Assembly: GCF_010728155.1 (NCBI RefSeq)
Contig: NZ_AP022605.1
Span: 3,906,001-3,970,000, forward strand
Source of the DNA: Mycolicibacterium doricum
Lineage (GTDB): Bacteria > Actinomycetota > Actinomycetes > Mycobacteriales > Mycobacteriaceae
DNA length: 64,000 bases
Direction: 5' to 3'
Position 1 is the first letter of the stretch. Each line of letters starts with the position of its first letter. The notes beneath the pieces are model-generated. The model saw only the letters and a program-made list of their open reading frames with translations, did not search any database and was not told the origin of the DNA. Both the position numbers and the translations under genes were made by a program. Below are positions 10,608 to 19,726 of the stretch, piece by piece.

Positions 10608-11350
10608 CCGGTTGCCGCGGTGGGCATCTCGTCCCACAGTTGGCCGTCAAGCTCGCGGCCGAAGGCCTTCGGGGTGCGGCCACCCCACTGCTTGAAGAAG
10701 AACGGCACACCCTCGTCACGGCAGGCATCTCGGATACCCCGCGCCCAGGACAACTCCATCGGCCGGTATCGGGGACCGGACTCGCCGCCGGCGATCACCC
10801 AGCCGATCCCGGTGAGGTCGATTCCGTCGAGCGGCCCGATGAGCGGCTCGCAGGACAGGAACCGTAGCGCAGCTGGCACCTCCCGAAGGTGGTCGACCCG
10901 GCTAAGAACGTCGGCGTTCTCCACCGACACACCCATCCACAGGTTGGCTGGCCAGTCGAGCTTGGCGGCGACGCGGCGCAACCGCAGGCTGCGCTTGGTC
11001 AACACCTGATAAGTGTGCTGCGGGGTATCGCGGCAGACGTCGAACACGTCACGGATAAAGTCCAGCGGCACCCGAGCGTGGAAGAGGTCGGACATCGAGT
11101 TTACGAACACCACCCGAGAGTTCTTCCATCGCAGCGGTTCACTGAGCGCCTGCGGGTGCACTGTCACACCGAAGCCCGGGCCTGAGGTGCGTGGATCACC
11201 ATCGACCTGGTACTTCGCTGAGCCCATTGCCTTGAGTCGCTTGGCTAGCGTCATCGCGTAACAGTGGTCGCAACCGTCAGATACGCGGTCGCAGCCGGTG
11301 ACGGGGTTCCAGGTGGCCTCGGTCCACTCGATCGCCGAACGATCCGCCAT
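10604..11350 (-). CDS. Phage Gp37/Gp68-family protein (DUF5131), three-Cys-motif partner of TcmP
   Basis: 248 residues, ATG at 11348-11350 with GGAGG upstream. The N-terminus SAIEWTEATWNPVTGC begins the family signature; the three cysteines are in GCDRVSDGCDHCYA (C-x6-C-x2-C), a pattern reminiscent of the iron-sulfur site of radical-SAM-like enzymes. Further conserved blocks are FVNSMSDLFH, QVLTKR, NLWMGVSVEN, LRFLSCEPLIGPL, WVIAGGESG and the end VPFFFKQWGG. The family is common in phages and mobile islands. Convergent overlap with tcmP suggests that the pair moves and acts together. The substrate is unknown. Confidence 0.85.
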   Translation of the reverse strand: MADRSAIEWTEATWNPVTGCDRVSDGCDHCYAMTLAKRLKAMGSAKYQVDGDPRTSGPGFGVTVHPQALSEPLRWKNSRVVFVNSMSDLFHARVPLDFIRDVFDVCRDTPQHTYQVLTKRSLRLRRVAAKLDWPANLWMGVSVENADVLSRVDHLREVPAALRFLSCEPLIGPLDGIDLTGIGWVIAGGESGPRYRPMELSWARGIRDACRDEGVPFFFKQWGGRTPKAFGRELDGQLWDEMPTAATG

Positions 11351-11757
11351 CGGAGCCTCCCCACCTGCGCTTTCCTACTATGTGGCCACTCTATGGTCTG
11401 TCACCGACAACAAATCACATCAATGTAATTTATGGTGGCGTGTCGCGTGTTCTTTACCCGGCAGGCGTCTCGCTGGAAATTTGGTCCAATCCGGCCGCAA
11501 CCCGCCAGGTCGCCCGCAGGCTGCCCTCGTCGCTCGAAACCCTGCTCGACAAGCTGGACGGGGATTCTTCGAAGCGAAGTTGAATCACTTCCTGTTTTGG
11601 TGGTACTCGCGGCACGTGAAAGGTAGGCAGGACGAGAGAAGCGCCGCGCTCCATCCGCTCCGTTTGACTCTCGTTACCCTCCAACACATCGAGGTCTCGA
11701 ACGGCGGTGCTTCGAGTTCGTCCTGAAACCTGGTCTTACGCTGTAAGCCCGACGATC
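11351..11757. other. Intergenic region; no gene recognised
   Basis: The first part is A/T-rich (ACAACAAATCACATCAATG around 11408) and probably holds the promoter of the minus-strand DUF5131 gene. Short open frames exist here on both strands, but none shows a family pattern or consistent codon use. Confidence 0.5.
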
Positions 11758-11919
11758 TCAGCCCGGCGGTGATGTCTGCTCAGATCGGTTAGCCCGATCG
11801 TCCTCCTGCATCTGTTGCCGGATCTTGGTGACGCGTTCGGCACGCTCGGGATCGGCCAGAATTCGTTCGAGACGGGCGCTACCACGGTCCTCAAATTTAA
11901 TGACGGATTGCCCTTCCAT
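11758..11919 (-). CDS. Small hypothetical protein (53 aa), possibly the end of a decayed gene
   Basis: ATG at 11917-11919, stop TCA at 11758-11760. It begins MEGQSVIKFEDRG, continues SARLERILADPERAERVTKI and is strongly charged and helical. The frame is open upstream of the ATG for about 19 codons (EYSSSARRSAFRERVGLT), so it could be the tail of a longer degraded protein. I recognise no family. An antitoxin-like or regulator fragment is possible but unproven. Confidence 0.3.
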   Translation of the reverse strand: MEGQSVIKFEDRGSARLERILADPERAERVTKIRQQMQEDDRANRSEQTSPPG

Positions 11920-12090
11920 AGTCAGCCCGACCCGTTCTCGGAATGCCGACCGACGAGCGGATGACGAATATTCCAGACCATCGTCACCCTACGCCGTCCA
12001 CTCCGCAAGCCCCCCGATCATGCGTCGGAACGTCGGCGTCGGCCACCAATCTGCTGTCCGCACGACCGCCTTGCATGGCAAAGTGTGCGT

Positions 12091-12264
12091 GTGACAGACC
12101 CACGACCCGAACCGGCATCTGGAGTGTCGGAAACCGACACACAGGCGCAGTTCGACGTTGACTTTCGACCCCTGCGTGCGCTGACTATCGAGGATCTGGA
12201 CAGGGGTGCGGCGGCTGCAGTCGATCTCGAAGACCCGGACGTCATTGACGGCGCCTGGCGCTAG
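12091..12264 (+). CDS. Small acidic hypothetical protein (57 aa)
   Basis: GTG start at 12091, stop TAG at 12262-12264. It reads MTDPRPEPASGVSETD, then FDVDFRPLRALTIEDLDRG and ends VDLEDPDVIDGAWR. It is acidic, with an even codon pattern and third positions rich in G/C, so it could be a real small protein. There is no recognisable family and no clear ribosome-binding site. Confidence 0.35.
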   Translation: MTDPRPEPASGVSETDTQAQFDVDFRPLRALTIEDLDRGAAAAVDLEDPDVIDGAWR

Positions 12265-12370
12265 CGATTGCGTCCATGCCGTCCGCCGCGGCGCATGCGG
12301 GAGCCCTTCATTGCGCAGGCGACACGCCGAAGTTGAGTCCAATTCTGAAGTTGAGCAAGCTCTTTGGCCC

Positions 12371-12413
12371 GCTAAAGTTCTGAGCCCTGAACTTTAGCGC
12401 ACCGCTAAAGTTC
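12371..12413. promoter_or_regulatory. Three copies of a 10-bp box GCTAAAGTTC (operator-like)
   Basis: The box occurs forward at 12371-12380, inverted at 12389-12398 and forward again at 12404-12413. The first two form a hairpin with an 8-nt loop; the two forward copies are 33 bp apart, about three helical turns. It sits in the otherwise empty 12265-12657 stretch. The arrangement fits a repressor operator or an iteron-like cluster, but no cognate regulator is obvious. Confidence 0.5.
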
Positions 12414-12839
12414 GCCGCAGCGGCGGGCCTAATGGCATCTTCGTGTACGGGCAAGCTCTATAGGCTCTAACTCTGCTGTATAGCAACATATTTCGACTCT
12501 AGGGCGCGAAGCGCAGTTGAGGTGTAGCGCGTTACGACGTGCTTCTGCTGCTGCTCTGCGCCAAGCTACCTGCAGCTGCGCGACCTACGAAGTGGGCATC
12601 GCGGCCCAATACCGACGTGGTTCCACCACGCTATATTTCCCGGTGAGTGCCGGTACGTGTCGTTTGCCAGGAGCTTGGGACCAGTGTGACCTGATTTTGC
12701 CAGGGTGATGGGACCACCTGGATTGCCAGTTATGGGACCACCGGCGCGTCGCGTCGGTGGTCTCTTCGTTTGTTCGTTCGATCGCTGTGACAGCTCAAGT
12801 CACGGATGGGCGGCGGGCATGGTTTTTCGGGAGGTCAGT

Positions 12840-14443
12840 GTGAACGAGATCAGGGAAGTGCTGCGGGTGTGGCTGGGGGTGGCGGGGCTACCGCCGGAGC
12901 CGGGGTACCGCACGATCGCCGCGCATTGCGGCGTGGACCGCAAAACGGTGCGCCGCTACGTGGAGGCCGCGCAGGCAGCCGGGCTGCGCCGCGACGGCGA
13001 TGTCAGCGCCCTCGATGACGGGTTGATCGGGGTGGTCGCCGACGCGGTGCGTCCTGCCCGCCCAGATGGTCACGGCGCCGCCTGGGAGCAGCTGTTGGGG
13101 TTCGAGGAGCAGATCAAAGTTTGGGTGGCCGGCGATGGTGAGCAGCGGCCGTTGACGATCACCAAGATTGAGACGTTGCTGGCCCGGCAGGGGTGTGTGG
13201 TTCCGTATCGGACGTTGCACCGATTCGCCAGTGAGCGTTGCGGTTTCGGCCGCAAGGCACCACGGTGCGGGTCGCTGATGGTGATCCGGGGGTGGAATGC
13301 CAGATCGATTTCGGCTATCTGGGGATGCTCACCGATGCTGCTGATGGGCGGCGCCGCAAGGTGCACGCGTTGATCTTCACCGCCGTCTATTCCCGGCACA
13401 TGTTCGTGTGGTTGTCGTATTCGCAGACCCTGGCGGCGGTGATCGCCGGGTGCCAGGCGGCGTGGGGATTCTTCGGCGGCGTGTTCGCGGTGCTGATCCC
13501 CGACAATCTCAAGCCGGTGATCGCCGCCGCCGATGCGGTCAACCCGCAGTTCACCCGCGGGTGGCTCGACTACGCCGGTCATGCCGGATTCCTCACCGAC
13601 CCGGCCCGGGTTCGCTCCCCCAAAGACAAGCCGCGGGTGGAGCGGACTGTGCAGTATGTGCGCCGAAACTTCTGGGACGGTGAAACATTCACCAGTCTCG
13701 AACAGGCGCAGCAGGCTGTGATGACTTGGTGTGCGCGCACTGCCGGTACCCGCATCCACGGCACCACCTGCGCACGTCCCCTGGAGGTGTTCACCGCCGA
13801 AGAACAACCGACGCTACTCACGGTGCCGGGGACCTATGACGTGCCGATGTTCAAAGCGGTCAAGGTACACCGCGATTTCCACGCCGAAGTCGCCAAAGCC
13901 CTGTATTCGCTGCCCGAGTGCTGGATCGGGCACACGTTGGACGTACGCGCCGACAGTGAGCTGGTGAAGTTCTATCACCGCGCCACGCTGGTGAAAGTCC
14001 ATCCTCGCCAGCCGGCCGGTGGCCGCAGCACCGACCGTGCTGACCTGCCCGAACACAAAGCGGGTTACGCGCTGCGGGACCTGGCGGCGTTGATCGCCGC
14101 GTGCGCGGCGCACGGCCCCAATATCGGGATCTACGCCGAACGCATCCTCGATGACCCGCTGCCCTGGACCCGGATGCGCACCGTCTACCGGCTCCAAGGC
14201 CTGGTGCGCCGCTACGGCGCGCAGCGCGTCGAACAAGCATGCTCCTTATCGCTGGACCTCGACGTCGTCTCGGTCAACAAGATCGCCTCCATGCTGCAAC
14301 GCGCCACCGAGAACACCGCCCCGACACTACCGCAAGCAGTCGGCCAAACAGCCACCCGGTTCACCCGCAGCCCATCCGAATTCAACGTCACCAAAACATC
14401 ATTGACCGTAGTGCCCGTTACCGATTCCGAGGAGACCTGCTGA
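12840..14443 (+). pseudogene. istA: IS21 transposase IstA, split by a one-base frameshift
   Basis: The start is GTG 12840 with GGGAGG upstream. The first part has an N-terminal HTH (YRTIAAHCGVDRKTVRRYV) and reaches CGFGRKA near 13254, where the frame must move by -1 to continue as TTVRVADGDPGVECQIDFGYLGML. The second part has the DDE core with the first Asp in QIDFG, the second in VLIPDNLKPV and the Glu in KPRVERTVQYV, then the Mu-type C-terminal region. A single missing base (GGC-ACC for an expected GCG-ACC) explains it. I see no slippery heptamer, so decay or a sequencing error is more likely than programmed frameshifting. Confidence 0.85.
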
Positions 14444-14444
14444 C

Positions 14445-15242
14445 ATGACCACCCACCGTGCCCCCGCCGACCCGGTCGGCGCTGACCTGACCCGCCTGCT
14501 CAAAACCCTCAAACTCGGCGCGCTGGCCGACACCTTGCCCGAACGCGCCGCCCTGGCCCGCCAACACAAACTCAGCCACATCGGATTCCTCGAAACACTG
14601 CTCGCCGACGAAGTGTCCCGCCGCGAATCCCGTTCAGCCGCACTACGAGCCACCAAAGCCGGACTCGACCCGGGCATGCGTTTGGACACCTGGACCGCAC
14701 AAGACGACCTGCGCTATGACCGCACCCTACTCGGCGACCTCACCTCACTGAGATTCCTCGACGCCGGCCAGTCAGCGATCATCCTCGGACCCGTCGGCGT
14801 CGGCAAGACACACCTAGCAACAGCCCTGGGACACATAGCAATCCGCCGCAAACACACCGTCCTATTCGGCCGTGCCGACAAGCTGTTCACCAGGCTGCGC
14901 GCCGCCCGCCTCGACAACACCGTCGACACCGAAATCCGCCGACTGGCCGCCACCGACGTCCTCATCATCGACGACTTCGCGCTGCGGCCCCTCGACGCCA
15001 CCGAGACCAGCGACTTCTACGAAATCGTCGTCGAACGCCACCGCACCAAAACCACCATCGTGACCTCCAACCGCGAACCCGCCGAATGGCTGACCATGAC
15101 CGCCGACACCCTGCTGGCCCAATCGGCGATCGACCGGCTGACCGCCACCGCCCACACCCTCGTCATCGAAGGACCGTCCTACCGCCAACGGACCCGCGGC
15201 GGCCGGCTTGACCCAGACCACCCCGACGAGCATCCTCAATAA
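14445..15242 (+). CDS. istB: IS21 helper ATPase IstB
   Basis: 265 residues, ATG one base after the istA stop. Residues 1-75 are the helical N-terminus (LGALADTLPERAALARQHKLSHIGFLETLL). The AAA+ core has Walker A GPVGVGKTHLA near residue 111 and Walker B VLIIDDFAL near 170, followed by IVTSNREPAEWL. IstB is the DnaC-like ATPase that helps IstA choose and capture the target. It is intact here, while istA is broken. Confidence 0.93.
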   Translation: MTTHRAPADPVGADLTRLLKTLKLGALADTLPERAALARQHKLSHIGFLETLLADEVSRRESRSAALRATKAGLDPGMRLDTWTAQDDLRYDRTLLGDLTSLRFLDAGQSAIILGPVGVGKTHLATALGHIAIRRKHTVLFGRADKLFTRLRAARLDNTVDTEIRRLAATDVLIIDDFALRPLDATETSDFYEIVVERHRTKTTIVTSNREPAEWLTMTADTLLAQSAIDRLTATAHTLVIEGPSYRQRTRGGRLDPDHPDEHPQ

Positions 15243-15338
15243 CGCGCCACGGTGGTCCCATCCCACTGGCAACCAGGTGGTCCCATCACCCTGGCAAGCG
15301 ACAGTACGAGCCGATCGCGCCGATTCGGGGAGCTGTCG

Positions 15339-15566
15339 ATGCCAAGACCAATGATGGAGCGACGCAGTCGCGTCAGGGTGGAGTTCGGGCTATCGCCGTC
15401 GCTGGCCGACCGTCTCTATGCGTACGCCAAATGCGAAGGGCTGACGCTATCTCAGACCGGTGAGCGGCTATTGACCCGCGCCCTGTCTGATGAGGTTCAG
15501 CACCCACCGGTCGAGCCCGATCGAGGACAACGTCCCGCGAAAGGCGAAGGAGGCCCGGATAGGTAG
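15339..15566 (+). CDS. Small hypothetical protein, possibly ribbon-helix-helix-like
   Basis: 75 residues, ATG 15339 with GGGGAG 8 nt upstream. It reads MPRPMMERRSRVRVEFGLSP, then SLADRLYAYAKCEGLTLSQT and GERLLTRAL. A short beta strand (RVRVEFGL) followed by two helices is the outline of ribbon-helix-helix DNA-binding proteins or CopG-like antitoxins. It stands 35 bp after the IS21 end, so the insertion may have hit its promoter region. Two hairpins follow. No toxin partner is seen. Confidence 0.5.
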   Translation: MPRPMMERRSRVRVEFGLSPSLADRLYAYAKCEGLTLSQTGERLLTRALSDEVQHPPVEPDRGQRPAKGEGGPDR

Positions 15567-15608
15567 CTGCTGAACGGTTCTCGCGCCACAACGCGAACTT
15601 CTCATCAT

Positions 15609-15660
15609 GCTCGGCTGTGCCGAGCCCACAAATGCCAAAAGCCGGGCGGCAACCCGGCTT
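15609..15660 (+). terminator. Two consecutive hairpins after the small gene
   Basis: The first hairpin is GCTCGG(CTGTG)CCGAGC at 15609-15625. The second is AAGCCGGG(CGGCAA)CCCGGCTT at 15639-15660. There is no long T tract, but in high-GC actinobacteria such stems often end transcripts. The rest of 15567-15795 shows nothing else. Confidence 0.55.
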
Positions 15661-15795
15661 CGGCGTTCATCAAGAGTTCTCATGCTCTCTGACCCCCAAG
15701 GAGGGATAGGTGTATTTCACCGTGCCCACATGTCTATGTCAACCAGCCACGCCGCATCAATCTCGGACTGTCCGCTCACACCCGCGGCCTGAGGG

Positions 15796-16878
15796 GTGGC
15801 GCGTCTGATGGCGCGATTCAGCAAGATGTCCACCGCGGCGACCCCTTTAACGGCACCACCCGCAGAACGGCAGACAATCGCCGCAGAATGCGATGAACGC
15901 GCTGTGGAGGTAGCACGCGATGCTGTACGGCCGACGCCGCCGGTCGCGATCACTCAGTCAGAGCGGCTGCAGGCGTTGCAGAGGATCACCATCCGCGCCG
16001 ACAACCGCGAACTCGCTGCCGGCGCGGTGCGCGAGGCCGCGCGGTTGCGGTGCCTCAAGAGCGGTAATGGTGGCGAAGATGACCGCAAGGCGACCGGACT
16101 GATCGCCCGGTTCCTGATGTGGTCGTCGTTTGGTGATGTGATCGACCCCGCCCGAGCATTTACCCGCGCCAACGTCGACGAGTACTTGACCTGGACGAAG
16201 ATCAACAGTGAACGCTCGCTGCGGCAACGCCGGTACATTCTGTACGGGATCGGACGTGAACTGCACCCCCAACAGTTCCCCCGCTCCCACACCGTGCCCG
16301 CACCGCGGCGCAAACGGTTGCCGGCGGCGAGCATGGCCGAAGTCGCTCGTCTGGAACATCTCATTCCCAGGTTGCCGGCCAGACTGGCCCAGCGTGCACA
16401 GGCATTGTTTGACCTGTCCTACGGGGCTGGCGCCAGGGCAGGGGACTTCAGGTCATTACGCGGGACATCGATCACTTCGCTGGCCGTCGATGGGCGGGCG
16501 ATCGCGGTGGTGGCGCTGCCCAACCGACTTGGCGGGGTTCGGCAAGTCCCCGTCGTCAACCCAGCAATCGCGGCCCGGCTGCTGAGCCTGTCTGTCGCCG
16601 TCGGCAATGGACTGGTGTTGTCCCCGAAAACTAAACAGCCCGAACGCAACATCGTTAACCGCACCAATGGCGATATGCGACGCCACGGCCACACCGGAAT
16701 GAACCACCTGGGGCTTCGCAACCGCTGGATCCTCGATCTGGCCGCCACCGTCCCAGCCGCACTACTTCTCCAACTGGCTGACGTCAGTGACCTGCGCGTG
16801 CTGGTCGATCAACGCCCGCTGCTGCCCACCTACACCATTCGCCACGCCATCACTACCCTCCAGGAGAACCAGCGATGA
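15796..16878 (+). CDS. Degenerate tyrosine-recombinase-like protein, coupled to a DDE transposase-like gene
   Basis: 360 residues from GTG 15796; ATG 15826 is an alternative. The fold pattern follows phage integrases: an N-terminal core-binding-like helical part (residues 70-160, FLMWSSFGDVIDPARAFTRANVDEYL), then ALFDLSYGAGARAGDFRSLRG, which corresponds to the first catalytic Arg region (TGLRxSEL), and a C-terminal LRNRWILDLAATVPAALLLQ that aligns with the HxLRHTFAT block. The His of HxxR and a clear C-terminal catalytic Tyr are not where they are expected, so it may not be an active recombinase. Its stop overlaps the next gene by ATGA. Confidence 0.6.
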   Translation: MARLMARFSKMSTAATPLTAPPAERQTIAAECDERAVEVARDAVRPTPPVAITQSERLQALQRITIRADNRELAAGAVREAARLRCLKSGNGGEDDRKATGLIARFLMWSSFGDVIDPARAFTRANVDEYLTWTKINSERSLRQRRYILYGIGRELHPQQFPRSHTVPAPRRKRLPAASMAEVARLEHLIPRLPARLAQRAQALFDLSYGAGARAGDFRSLRGTSITSLAVDGRAIAVVALPNRLGGVRQVPVVNPAIAARLLSLSVAVGNGLVLSPKTKQPERNIVNRTNGDMRRHGHTGMNHLGLRNRWILDLAATVPAALLLQLADVSDLRVLVDQRPLLPTYTIRHAITTLQENQR

Positions 16879-18667
16879 TCCGAGACCGCGAACCCCTCTG
16901 CACCTTCTCAGATTCCGTCTTCACCACCGCCCTGAACGTGATAGCCAAATCGTCTGCTGCACAACAGATTGACGACCACTACCAGCACAGCGTGCACCCC
17001 GGTGGTCGACGATCTGGCATCCGCTACACCAGCACCGCCGTGCTCGTCGCGCTTCTGGTGCGGTTCCTGGCGGGCCTGCCCTACAGCCTGCGCGGCGCGA
17101 TGGACACCATCGGCGCTTTCACACCCCAACAGCTGTCCGCGGTGGGCATGGCCCACCAGAACTGCGCCGTGATCCACAGTAACGCTGCCCGCGAGTACAA
17201 ACGCTTCCACCGATTCTGGGCTCTGCGCATGCAGCCGCTGGACCCGGACTGGGACCTGCCGTCGCGACGGATGACCAACGCCGAGTTCAAGGCACTCCTG
17301 CGCAAGCGATCCGAAAAGGATCGCCACCGCTGCGCGGCCGCCGATGAACGCCTCACCCGCCTCATCAACGACCTGCTGTACGGTTCCGTCGAACATCAGC
17401 GGCCAGACGATTGCGACGGCGACGCCGTCGTCGACGAAACCATCATCAACACCGCGGGTCCCGGTGGCACCCTCGGCGTTAAAGACGAGCGCTACCGCGG
17501 CGCCTCCTCGATCGCCAAGTACTGGGTACGCGAGAAAGACCGCACCCTGCATAACACCGAAAGCACCGCCGGACCCGCCGGGCCGCGGGAAATCAAAGCC
17601 AGCGGCTTTGGCGTCGGCGCCACCTTCGTCACCCGCGTGGCCCGCCGCGACGCTCTGCACGCCGAACCCCCGGTATTCATCGGAATGGACGTGCACGCAC
17701 CCACCGGCGCCAGCATCCAAGGCCTGGCCACCGCGCTGGCCCATGCCCGCCGCACCGGCCTGGACGCCCGCCGAGAAGGCCGTACCCGGTGGCCTCTGCT
17801 GACCGCCGACATGGGCTACAACAACAAAACCGGATTTGGAGAGCTCATGCTCACCACCCGCTATTCACCTGTGGTTCGCTACCCCAGCCCGTGGTCGGTG
17901 AGCTTCCCCAGTGCCAACCCGCCCGGTGCATCCGTCGGGCCACCCCCGGGGCCCATCCACTACGCCGGAGCGTTCTACTGTCCCGCAGTCGCCGACCGTA
18001 TTCACGGCACCGCACCCCGAAGACCGAAGAGCTGCTCAAGCACGACAACTTCCGCGCCCACGACCGCCGCCTGCGCGCCATCTACCCCTTCCTGATGGGC
18101 CACCACACCCGACCCGCCCTCGCCGCCGTCCGGCGCGGCAGACCACCCCTGGGCGAGGACGCACCCATCGCCGCGAAAGTCCGATTGGTCTGTCCGGCAG
18201 CACTCGGCGCCGTCAAATGCCCGCTGAAGCCGGAATCGCTGAACACCGAAACGGTTGGGATACCGCTGGCCCAACCTGACTGGGCGGCGCACGACCTAGC
18301 GTGCTGCGCGAAATCGAGCACCACCGTCACCCTGACCGCCGACCAACTACGGCTGGCGCAATGGGATCTCGTCCCCGGATCCTGGGAGCACACCCTCTAC
18401 TTCGAAGCCGCCCGCGCGCTCACCGAGCAACGCTTCAGCCAACTCAAATCGAAGTACATCGCCGGGCTCGACGAGCTGACCACCGGACCCCGACGGACAC
18501 CGATGATCAAGATCGCCATCGCTCTGGCGGCCGTCACCGCCAACATCCGCGCACAACAGGACCACCACCACCGCAGCTCCCGGCGCCGCGAATCGATCGA
18601 CATCAGAATGCGGCAACTCACCGCCGACCTCGGCCACCCACCGGCGCGGATCCCACCGCGCAGCTGA
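16875..18667 (+). pseudogene. DDE-transposase-like protein with a zinc-ribbon insertion, interrupted by a -1 frameshift
   Basis: The first frame runs 16875-18095 and the second takes over near 18014-18020 (…DRIHGTAP then KTEELLKHDNFRAHDRR) and ends at 18667; together about 597 residues. Candidate catalytic residues are Asp in DAVVDETIINTAGP, Asp in LLTADMGYNNKTG and Glu in ALTEQRFSQLKSKYIAGL. Cysteines before the Glu (LVCPAALGAVKCP, LACCAKS) suggest a zinc ribbon, as in IS1182-like transposases. It is coupled to the recombinase-like gene. The switch region has a CCCC run but no classical slippery heptamer. I could not find terminal inverted repeats for this element. Confidence 0.6.
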
Positions 18668-18677
18668 CACCCCATCT

Positions 18678-18711
18678 GACGCGGGCCAGGCCACACCACC
18701 TGGCCCGCGTC
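18678..18711 (+). terminator. Strong hairpin after the DDE-like gene
   Basis: A 13-bp perfect stem, GACGCGGGCCAGG (18678-18690) with CCTGGCCCGCGTC (18699-18711), and an 8-nt loop, 10 bp after the stop codon. The following 18712-18975 holds no recognisable gene. Confidence 0.75.
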
Positions 18712-18975
18712 GTGCTGTCTGGAGCCAGCGAAAACCCTGTGGAATTACCGGCACCAAATCGGAGCTCAACGGCCTGCGGCGATTCTGCGCTCATCGCACT
18801 TCGCTCCACCGGTTCACCTCGGGCGGCGTCACCCAGGGCCAGCCGCCGCACCGCACGCCCCGACGACCGCCCAGCGCCGCACTGGCCTGTTCGACGAAAA
18901 GACTGTGGAAAAACCCGAGGAAAGCCGTGGAACCGACCGTCGTTTTGCTGCGTCAACCAGCGCACCTGAACTGCA

Positions 18976-19045
18976 CACAGAGAGGAGTTCTACGAACTCC
19001 AGGCACAAAGGTCACGAACCACAAATGGGTCGTGACCTTTGTGTT
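18976..19045 (+). repeat. Right copy of the ~70-bp double-hairpin direct repeat
   Basis: Matches 4241-4310 at 60 of 70 positions without gaps. It includes the small hairpin GGAGT...ACTCC and the large stem GGTCACGA (19010-19017) / TCGTGACC (19030-19037) followed by TTTGTGTTT. The preceding bases (ACCTGAACTGCA) do not match the tRNA-Leu 3' end, so the copy does not carry a tRNA fragment. It marks the right edge of the accessory island. Confidence 0.8.
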
Positions 19046-19134
19046 TGGGTGGGGGCTGTCGGTCACCGCGCCTCGCGTCCGGGGGTGTGGGACTTCGTGG
19101 CTTTAGTCCCCGAAGGCCATCAACTTGGCTCGGC

Positions 19135-19497
19135 TCACTGATCGTCGGTCGAGCCGGTGTTGTCCAGTCGTTCGAGCGCTCGATCTAAGTCGGCGAGTGA
19201 GCCACAGACAACCGCCCCATACATGCGATCCAGACCCGCTTGGCCCGCAACATGGGCCCAGCGTTTCTCGGTCGCGATTACGGCGCAGCTTGGGATGGCA
19301 AGGGCAAGGACACACATGTCTGTCCGATCATGCTGCGCGAGCGGAAAGCTGTGATCACGATGACGGTGGATTTTCAGTTTGGATATGACCTTCGTGACTG
19401 GCACGCCGCCGACGAACGAGCGGACCCTCTCCGTAGGGCTGTCTGTCACTGGCGCAGCGGCCAATGCGAAAGCTGATGCGACAGATTGAAGCGCCAC
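19135..19497 (-). pseudogene. C-terminal fragment of an unidentified protein (probably decayed)
   Basis: The 120-codon frame reads, in its second half, HDRTDMCVLALAIPSCAVIA, TEKRWAHVAGQAGLDRMYGA and SLADLDRALERL. The pattern DxxDMxxLxxAIPxCDxVxTExxW is one I associate with the end of larger actinobacterial hypothetical proteins, perhaps PIN-like. The first half has no such order and the usual N-terminal part is missing. It lies just outside the right repeat, so it may have been cut by the insertion or by later deletion. Confidence 0.35.
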
Positions 19498-19726
19498 GAG
19501 CCAACCATGGAGCCGACTGAACCGCCGCTGATTTCAGCACAGAGCGAGCAATATTGCTGTGCCAGTGTTGAACCCACCCGTCGTAGAATCAGCCGGTGCG
19601 CGTTTCTACCGAATGCATCCAAGCTCAATCGTTGGCGATCCAAAGTGCATGCCACTGTGGCGGACATTCGGGTAGGAGCAGCAGGCTGGCGCGCCAGACC
19701 GAAGGCTATAGCGGAGGCGTTCGAAC

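Larger units (their letters stand above)
12658..15303 (+). mobile_element. Complete IS21-family insertion sequence with 5-bp target duplication
   Basis: The element starts TGTCGTTTGCCAGG and ends with the inverse CCTGGCAAGCGACA. Multiple subterminal copies of TTGCCAG and TGGGACCACC lie inside both ends, as is typical for IS21. The pentamer GTACG stands directly outside both ends (12653-12657 and 15304-15308), which is a clear target-site duplication. It carries istA (frameshifted) and istB on the plus strand. It is 2646 bp long. Confidence 0.9.

Noticed and set aside
13250..13262. Programmed -1 frameshift in istA
   Set aside because: There is no slippery heptamer or downstream hairpin that I can see, and IS21 istA is normally a single frame; a lost base is simpler.
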